Assembly: GCA_049792815.1 (NCBI GenBank)
Contig: JBARBG010000195.1
Coordinates: forward strand, 1 to 20,519
DNA from: DAIDKA01 sp049792815
GTDB taxonomy: Bacteria > Pseudomonadota > Gammaproteobacteria > Steroidobacterales > Steroidobacteraceae
Reading direction: 5' to 3'
Length of the DNA stretch: 20,519 nucleotides
Shown: positions 15,643 to 20,519 of the stretch, piece after piece
Layout of the letters: each line of letters opens with the position of its first letter
How positions within the stretch are numbered: position 1 is the first letter of the stretch
Translations under genes and position numbers: made by a program
Notes under the pieces: generated by a model
Databases searched by the model: none
Told to the model about the DNA's origin: nothing
What the model saw: the letters and a program-made list of their open reading frames with translations, nothing else

Positions 15643-16186
15643 GGATCTGTCCGTGCGCCTTTGACTGCTGAATGCGCCGGACGACCTGCATTCCGCTCAC
15701 CACGCGCCCGAACGCCGCAAATCCCTGGCCATCAGAATTGCGGGCGCCGCCAAAATCCAGACTCGGTTGATCCGTGACGCAGATGAAGAAATCACTGGTT
15801 GCGGTATTGGGCCCATCGCGCGCCATCGAGATCACGCCGGCGAGATGTTTGAGTCCGGTCACCGTCGTACGCTCCAAGGCAATTGGCGCGAATTCCCCAT
15901 GGGCCGCGGCGGCCCCGGCCTGGATGACCTCGATTTTCACTGCGTTGTTCGGCTGATTGTCCATGGTCACCGTGCGATGGAACATCCCGCCGTCATACGA
16001 CCTGGCAGCGACGTAGCGCAGGAAATTCGCCGCTGAAACCGGCGCATGCGTGATATCCACGGCCACGACGATATTTCCGAGCGCCGTCGCGATCTGTACC
16101 GTCGGTTCCTCAGCCATGACCACCATTGAGCGTCCGCACAAGAGCGTCGCCGTCATGACGGTGACCGCCAGTTTACGGTAATCCAT
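15593..16186 (-). CDS. Exported cyclophilin-type peptidyl-prolyl cis-trans isomerase
   Basis: The enzyme speeds proline cis/trans isomerisation during folding, here probably in the periplasm. The 197 residues begin with a signal peptide: MDYRK, hydrophobic LAVTVMTATLLC, and a likely cleavage after VMA (25/26). The cyclophilin domain includes NIVVAVDITHAPVSAANFLRY, the catalytic FHR at 69-71, ISMARDGPNTATSDFFI (119-135) and FGRVVSGMQVV (159-169). The segment after FHR (MDNQPNNAVKIEVIQAG) departs from the PGFMxQGGD pattern of E. coli-type enzymes, and SDFFI replaces SQFFI, so activity may differ. A GAGGA lies about 10 bases before the ATG. It follows pntB by 28 bases and may share its transcript. 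Confidence 0.9.
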   Translation of the reverse strand: MDYRKLAVTVMTATLLCGRSMVVMAEEPTVQIATALGNIVVAVDITHAPVSAANFLRYVAARSYDGGMFHRTVTMDNQPNNAVKIEVIQAGAAAAHGEFAPIALERTTVTGLKHLAGVISMARDGPNTATSDFFICVTDQPSLDFGGARNSDGQGFAAFGRVVSGMQVVRRIQQSKAHGQILTPPVQISSIRWVPHP

Positions 16187-16214
16187 TGCCTTTATTCCTC
16201 ACGGCGGGCGCGAG

Positions 16215-17615
16215 CTAGCCGAGCGCCTTGACGATCTCTTCGGTCATCTTCTTGGCGTCAGCAAACAGCATCATGGTGTTGTTGCGGAAAAAAAGTTCGT
16301 TGTCGACGCCCGCATAGCCCGAACCCATACCGCGTTTGACGAAAAGTACGGTCTTGGCCTTTTCCACATCCAGGATCGGCATGCCGAAAATGGGCGATTG
16401 CGGATCGGTCTTGGCGGAGGGATTGGTCACGTCATTGGCGCCGATCACGTAGGCGACATCGGTCTGGGGAAATTGCGTATTGATGTCTTCAAGTTCGAAG
16501 ACTTCGTCATACGGAACATTGGCTTCGGCCAACAGCACGTTCATGTGGCCCGGCATGCGGCCTGCCACCGGGTGTATGGCGTACGAGACTTTCACGCCCT
16601 CGGCCTTCAGCCGGTCGGCCATCTCACGCACTGCATGCTGGGCCTGCGCCACCGCCATCCCGTATCCGGGCACGATGATCACACTGGCAGCGTTTTTCAT
16701 GATGAAGGCCGCGTCTTCCGCCGAACCTTGCTTCACCGGCCGGGTCTCCTTGACTGCGGCCGCCGCCGTTTCGCCACCGAAGCCACCCGCAATCACTGAA
16801 ATGAAGCTGCGGTTCATCCCCTTGCACATGATGTAGGAGAGAATCGCGCCGGATGAACCTACCAGTGCGCCGGTGATGATCAGCGCGGTGTTCTCGAGCG
16901 TAAAGCCAATGCCCGCGGCCGCCCAGCCGGAGTAGGAATTGAGCATCGATACCACCACCGGCATGTCTGCGCCGCCGATGGGAATGATCAGCGTGATGCC
17001 AAATACGAAGGCGAGGCCAGTGATGGTCCAGAAGGCCCAGTGCGGCTGATCCATGACGAAGTAGACAATCAGTCCGAGGATCGACAGCAGGATCAGGAGA
17101 TTGAGAAAATGCCGCGCCGGAAGAATGATCGGCGCACCGGACATGTTGCCGTTCAATTTGGCGAAGGCGATGATCGAACCGCAGAAGGTAATGGCACCAA
17201 TGGCCGCGCCCAGGCTCATTTCCAGCAGACTCTGGGTACGAATGGCCCCTTCTGTGCCGATGCCGAACGCGTCGGGCGAATAAAGCGCGGCGCCCGCGAT
17301 CAATACCGCGGCCAGCCCGACCAGTGAATGAAAGGCAGCCACCAGCTGCGGCATGTTGGTCATGGCAATGCGCCTGGCCATCACCGCACCAATGCCGCCG
17401 CCAACCATAAGGCCACCGACGACCAGGCCCCAGGTCACAGGATCCGTGACCCGCGCCACCCATAAGGTAGTCAGCACGGCGACTGTCATGCCGATCATGC
17501 CGTTGCGGTTACCCGCGCGCGAGGTGGCCGGCGACGCCAGGCCTTTCAGGGCAAGAATGAAAAACAGCCCGGCAACCAGGTACAGAAGGGCCGCTATATC
17601 CGCATGGCCCGTCAC
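16215..17615 (-). CDS. pntB: NAD(P) transhydrogenase subunit beta (PntB)
   Basis: PntB is the membrane and NADP(H)-binding subunit of the proton-translocating transhydrogenase, which uses the proton gradient to reduce NADP with NADH. The 466 residues compare with 462 in E. coli. The N-terminal 280 residues contain the membrane helices. His96 in FHSLVG and Asp217 in GGADMPVVVSMLNSYSGW match, by local motif, E. coli His91 and Asp213 of the proton path. The NADP domain has VPGYGMAVAQAQ (315-326), GANDVTNP (392-399) and KRGMGSGYAGV (427-437). The start is GTG 17615, overlapping the pntAB stop as GTGA; an AGGAAG lies a little far upstream. It is the third gene of the pnt set. Confidence 0.97.
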   Translation of the reverse strand: MTGHADIAALLYLVAGLFFILALKGLASPATSRAGNRNGMIGMTVAVLTTLWVARVTDPVTWGLVVGGLMVGGGIGAVMARRIAMTNMPQLVAAFHSLVGLAAVLIAGAALYSPDAFGIGTEGAIRTQSLLEMSLGAAIGAITFCGSIIAFAKLNGNMSGAPIILPARHFLNLLILLSILGLIVYFVMDQPHWAFWTITGLAFVFGITLIIPIGGADMPVVVSMLNSYSGWAAAGIGFTLENTALIITGALVGSSGAILSYIMCKGMNRSFISVIAGGFGGETAAAAVKETRPVKQGSAEDAAFIMKNAASVIIVPGYGMAVAQAQHAVREMADRLKAEGVKVSYAIHPVAGRMPGHMNVLLAEANVPYDEVFELEDINTQFPQTDVAYVIGANDVTNPSAKTDPQSPIFGMPILDVEKAKTVLFVKRGMGSGYAGVDNELFFRNNTMMLFADAKKMTEEIVKALG

Positions 17616-17920
17616 TTCCGGTCTTTCTTCCTGTACATGGCGAGCATGCGCGCGGTGACCAGGAAGCCGCCGAAGATGTTGACGCTTGCCAGGATCAGGG
17701 CGACAAAACCCAGGATTTTTGCGGCCCAGGACGCTCCGTGGACGGCCGGAACCGCCACCGCCACCAAGGCACCGACGATGATCACCGAGGAGATGGCGTT
17801 GGTCACACTCATCAGTGGCGTATGCAGCGCCGGGGTGACTCCCCAGACCACAAAATAACCGATGAAAATCGACAGCACGAAGATCGAAAGGCGGAACACA
17901 AATGGATCAATCATTTCCAT
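17612..17920 (-). CDS. pntAB: NAD(P) transhydrogenase subunit alpha part 2 (PntAB)
   Basis: This 102-residue membrane subunit corresponds to the C-terminal membrane part of E. coli PntA, which is a separate gene in many proteobacteria. Three membrane helices are visible (about 7-27, 43-61 and 67-90). The hallmark VTPALHTPLMSVTNAISSV segment is at 28-46, and a basic tail (YRKKDRK) faces the cytoplasm. The start ATG 17920 has AAGG 10 bases upstream. It lies 3 bases after pntAA and overlaps pntB, consistent with the subunits being made together. Confidence 0.95.
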   Translation of the reverse strand: MEMIDPFVFRLSIFVLSIFIGYFVVWGVTPALHTPLMSVTNAISSVIIVGALVAVAVPAVHGASWAAKILGFVALILASVNIFGGFLVTARMLAMYRKKDRK

Positions 17921-17923
17921 GGC

Positions 17924-19054
17924 TCAGCCTTGCACCGTGGGATGAACCGCTGCGCCGTCCCGGGTCACCAGCGCACCCTTGATGATTTCATCATTCCAGT
18001 CGATCGCCATGCCGCCGGTCTTCTTGTCCACGATCAACGACATGAAATTGAACAGGTTGCGCGCGTAGAGCGCGGAGGCATCCGTGGCCAGGCGGCCCGC
18101 CACATTGGTGTAGCCCATGATGGTGACGCCGTGCACTGCAACCAATTCGTCGGCCCTGGTGAGCGCCGTGTTGCCGCCCGCCTCCGCCGCCAGGTCGACA
18201 ATCACGGATCCGGGTTTCATGGTCCTGATCATAGCCTCACTCAGCAGCACCGGCGCCCTGCGCCCCGGAATCAACGCCGTGGTAATGACAATGTCCTGCT
18301 TCCTCAAGGTCTCGGCAACCAGCGCCGCCTGCCTGGCCTGATAGTCACTGGACATCTCCTTGGCATAGCCGCCGGCCGTCTGAGCGTTCTGGAACTCCGC
18401 GTCCATCACGGCCACGAAGGTGGCGCCCAGGGATTCGACCTGTTCCTTGGTGGCCGGGCGCACATCAGTGGCACTGACGATCGCACCCAGCCGCCTGGCG
18501 GTCGCAATGGCCTGCAGGCCCGCAACTCCCACTCCCATCACCAGGACACGCGCCGGTGCGATGGTGCCGGCTGCCGTCATCATCATGGGCATGGCGCGGC
18601 CCAATTGGGCGGCGGCATCGATGACCGCCTTGTAGCCGGCAAGATTGGCCTGGGACGACAGCACATCCATCGCCTGGGCACGCGAGATGCGGGGCAGTAA
18701 TTCCATGGCGAAGGCGGCGACGCCCTGCTGCGCCAGGGCCTGGATAGCGTCCTTCGCGCCATAGGGGGCCAGCAACGCGGCCAGCACCGCACCCTTTTTA
18801 AGAAGAGCGGTCTCGGCGCCCTTCGGACCGCGCACCTTAAGCACGACATCGGCGTCGTCCAGTGTCGCCCGCACATCAGCGGCTATCGATGCACCCGCCG
18901 CAACATATTCGGCATCGGAAATACACGCATATGCGCCCGCTCCAGCCTCGATCACCACATCGAGGCCCAGGCCTTTGAGCTTTTTCACCGATTCCGGTGT
19001 CGCGGCAACGCGCGTTTCGCCCGGAAAGGTTTCCTTGGGGACAGCGAGCTTCAA
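17924..19054 (-). CDS. pntAA: NAD(P) transhydrogenase subunit alpha part 1 (PntAA), TTG start
   Basis: PntAA is the soluble NAD(H)-binding domain that transfers hydride to NADP bound by PntB. The 376 residues cover domain I only, typical of the split alpha subunit. The N terminus MKLAVPKETFPGETRVA is canonical. RAQAMDVLSSQANLAGYKAV (125-144) is the conserved NAD-site region, GVGVAGLQAIATARRLGA (174-191) is the Rossmann loop, and Asp197 ends the second strand where it contacts the adenosine ribose. The start must be TTG 19054: the codon just before it is TAA, and the first in-frame ATG would remove over 100 conserved residues. A 51-base gap separates it from the upstream membrane-protein gene, so the pnt promoter may lie there or further upstream. 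Confidence 0.96.
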   Translation of the reverse strand: MKLAVPKETFPGETRVAATPESVKKLKGLGLDVVIEAGAGAYACISDAEYVAAGASIAADVRATLDDADVVLKVRGPKGAETALLKKGAVLAALLAPYGAKDAIQALAQQGVAAFAMELLPRISRAQAMDVLSSQANLAGYKAVIDAAAQLGRAMPMMMTAAGTIAPARVLVMGVGVAGLQAIATARRLGAIVSATDVRPATKEQVESLGATFVAVMDAEFQNAQTAGGYAKEMSSDYQARQAALVAETLRKQDIVITTALIPGRRAPVLLSEAMIRTMKPGSVIVDLAAEAGGNTALTRADELVAVHGVTIMGYTNVAGRLATDASALYARNLFNFMSLIVDKKTGGMAIDWNDEIIKGALVTRDGAAVHPTVQG

Positions 19055-19059
19055 TTACG

Positions 19060-19063
19060 CCCT
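19060..19063 (-). promoter_or_regulatory. Ribosome binding site for the TTG start of pntAA
   Basis: AGGG on the minus strand, within ACAGGGCG, lies 5 bases before TTG 19054. Together with the TAA directly before the TTG, it fixes the unusual start codon. Confidence 0.6.
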
Positions 19064-19105
19064 GTTTGTCGGTTGTACGTCCTGACTCTCACAATATCAT
19101 GCGGA

Positions 19106-20519
19106 TCATTGAAGAAACGGCAACAAATCATTGAAATCATCCGTCCAGAGCCGGGTCGTATTGGCCGGTAAAGACTGCGAGACCGCGGCAATCTCGGGTA
19201 GCGCCAGAGTCTTTGGGTCAGGACTCACCAGCACCCAGGAGCTGGCGGTATTGAAATCATCCTCCCGGGCCGCCTCGACCAGCCGCGTGGCGAGTTGCCG
19301 TGCCTGGGCGAGGCGCTGCACCACCGGTACCAGGTTCAGATACAGATTGCTGACATGGAAGGCGATGATGCCATGGGGCTGCAGATGATGCAGGTACAGG
19401 TCCAGGGCCTGCACGGTCAGCAGGTGCACGGGAATCGCATCGCCGGTGAATGCGTCGATCACCAGCACGTCGAAGTGCTGCGGCGTTTCGGCGGCAAGGC
19501 TCAGGCGGGCATCACCCAAGGCGACTTCCACGCGCGCTGCACTGCCTTGCAGAAAGGTGAACTGGTGCCGCGCGATGTCCAGGACCTGCGGATTGATCTC
19601 GTAGAAGCGCAGCACATCACCCGCGCGGCCATAGGCGGCCATGGTTCCTGCGCCCAGGCCGATGACACCGATACGGTGGGGTGCGCGATCCCTGTCCAGC
19701 GCGGCCATGGCATGCCCGATGCCGGAGGCATCACCGTAATACTCCGTCGGACGGCGCGCCAGGGCCGGGGCGAAGTACTGGGTGCCGTGAACAATGACGC
19801 CGTTGGCCAGCGAGCGGGCGCGCCCTGCCCCATCCTCATCCCAGTCGAACACGCGCAGGGTGCCGTAAAAGTTGCGGCGCGTCAGCACGGTGCCCTCGTA
19901 GAACTGCTGCACAACCAGTCCGGCCGCCGCCAGCACCAGCACCGCGGTCGCGGCCGACAGGACCGCGAGGGCGCGGTGCTGGCGCCTGATCCGCCACAGC
20001 ACCAGCAAGGCGCAGGCCACCATGCCGATTTCAAGATCGAAGTCGACATTCATCACCGCCGGTGCGATGAGTCCGATGAGCACGGCGCCTGCGGCGCCAC
20101 CCAGTGAAAGGGTCAGGTAGAAGCGCGTGAGGTGCTGAGGCGGTGGCCGCGAGAGCGCAAGACCCCCGTTGCACAGCAGACAAGTCCCGGCGAGCACGCC
20201 GCAGAACACGCCGATCTGTGCAACGATCGGCAGCCCCTGGTCTATCGCCCCCGGCCAGGATGCCCAGGCGGTGGCGGCTGCATATAGCAGCAGCGCCGCG
20301 ACGCCACAAAGCGTGAGCGCGCGCGCTGACAGCCAGCGCAAATTGCTGAAAGCCACAATAAAAGTGAGCAGGTACACCGCCAGCGGCAGGATCCACAGCA
20401 ATGGAATCGCCGCGACGTCGCGGGTCAGATGTCGGGTCAGCGCCAGCAGCAACCAGGACCCGAGGCCCGACCGCAGCAGCCACTCGCCGTGGCGCGCGGC
20501 CGTGGGGACCGGCGTGCCC
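19106..20519 (-). CDS. Polytopic membrane protein with spermidine-synthase-like domain, 5' end outside window
   Basis: The frame stays open to the right edge, so at least 470 residues are visible and the N terminus is missing. The first half holds several membrane helices (for example LLWILPLAVYLLTFIVAF). The second half is a Rossmann methyltransferase/SpeE-like domain: RNFYGTLRVFD, the glycine loop IGVIGLGAGTMAAYG (visible residues about 283-297), acidic YEINP, GDARLSL, and DVLVIDAFTGDAIPVHLL. This is the widespread fused transporter/spermidine-synthase-like family, whose function is mostly unproven. The substrate loop differs from true SpeE, so polyamine synthesis should not be assumed. It ends 51 bases before pntAA and could be co-transcribed with it. 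Confidence 0.88.
   Translation of the reverse strand, partial: GTPVPTAARHGEWLLRSGLGSWLLLALTRHLTRDVAAIPLLWILPLAVYLLTFIVAFSNLRWLSARALTLCGVAALLLYAAATAWASWPGAIDQGLPIVAQIGVFCGVLAGTCLLCNGGLALSRPPPQHLTRFYLTLSLGGAAGAVLIGLIAPAVMNVDFDLEIGMVACALLVLWRIRRQHRALAVLSAATAVLVLAAAGLVVQQFYEGTVLTRRNFYGTLRVFDWDEDGAGRARSLANGVIVHGTQYFAPALARRPTEYYGDASGIGHAMAALDRDRAPHRIGVIGLGAGTMAAYGRAGDVLRFYEINPQVLDIARHQFTFLQGSAARVEVALGDARLSLAAETPQHFDVLVIDAFTGDAIPVHLLTVQALDLYLHHLQPHGIIAFHVSNLYLNLVPVVQRLAQARQLATRLVEAAREDDFNTASSWVLVSPDPKTLALPEIAAVSQSLPANTTRLWTDDFNDLLPFLQ

Noticed and set aside
16624..17463. Minus-strand 279-codon frame inside pntB in another phase
   Set aside because: It is dominated by Gly, Arg and His and is the out-of-phase reading of pntB.
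17738..18700. Long open frame on the plus strand opposite pntAB and pntAA (320 codons)
   Set aside because: It is rich in His, Arg and Gly with no recognisable domain and runs antisense to two clearly conserved genes; a GC-rich codon shadow.
19131..19263. Repeated segment TTGAAATCATCC (about 19131 and 19250)
   Set aside because: Both copies encode Asp-Asp-Phe-Asn within the same protein; only two copies and no array, so chance codon reuse is enough.
19295..20107. Plus-strand open frame of 270 codons opposite the spermidine-synthase-like gene
   Set aside because: Composition is His/Gln/Arg-rich with no domain; the opposite strand has a coherent membrane and Rossmann domain protein.

Overview
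The window is GC-rich, densely coded DNA from a flagellated gammaproteobacterium, or possibly a betaproteobacterium. The evidence is a CheZ phosphatase beside a CheY that is nearly E. coli-like, an E. coli-type FliG/FliM pair, and a three-gene proton-translocating transhydrogenase. I cannot name the genus. About 19 genes are supported. No tRNA, rRNA, CRISPR array, insertion sequence or integrase was seen, and no gene-free stretch exceeds about 190 bases.

Bases 1-8087 (+) hold a flagellar-switch and chemotaxis operon. It begins with the 3' end of a FliF-like gene whose reading frame looks disturbed at the window edge. Then follow fliG, fliM, cheY, cheZ, a small STAS-domain gene, cheA, cheW and a soluble PAS-type chemoreceptor. 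Most junctions overlap or are a few bases apart. The switch proteins that bind CheY-P are therefore made together with the kinase, response regulator and phosphatase that control it. The genes that usually lie between fliG and fliM (fliH to fliL), and fliN, cheR and cheB, are not here. The receptor nevertheless ends in a CheR/CheB-type tether (EWEQF).

Bases 8269-15642 (+) hold a block of signalling genes. First comes a membrane sensor kinase (periplasmic domain, PAS, HisKA_3) with its NarL/LuxR-type regulator. Next are three genes joined by ATGA overlaps: a small kinase-like ATPase protein lacking a phospho-acceptor His and the Mg-binding Asn, an HDOD protein, and a REC-GGDEF-EAL protein with both catalytic sites intact. 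An ANTAR-type response regulator, predicted to bind RNA, closes the block. A link to the motile/sessile decision is my inference from position and domain content.

Bases 15593-20519 (-) are a convergent metabolic block. Read 5' to 3', it contains a membrane protein with a spermidine-synthase-like domain (cut by the right edge), pntAA (TTG start), pntAB, pntB and an exported cyclophilin-type peptidyl-prolyl isomerase. The isomerase gene overlaps the end of the ANTAR gene by 50 bases.

The best candidates for something undescribed are the coupled pseudokinase/HDOD/c-di-GMP cassette and the STAS protein inside the chemotaxis operon.
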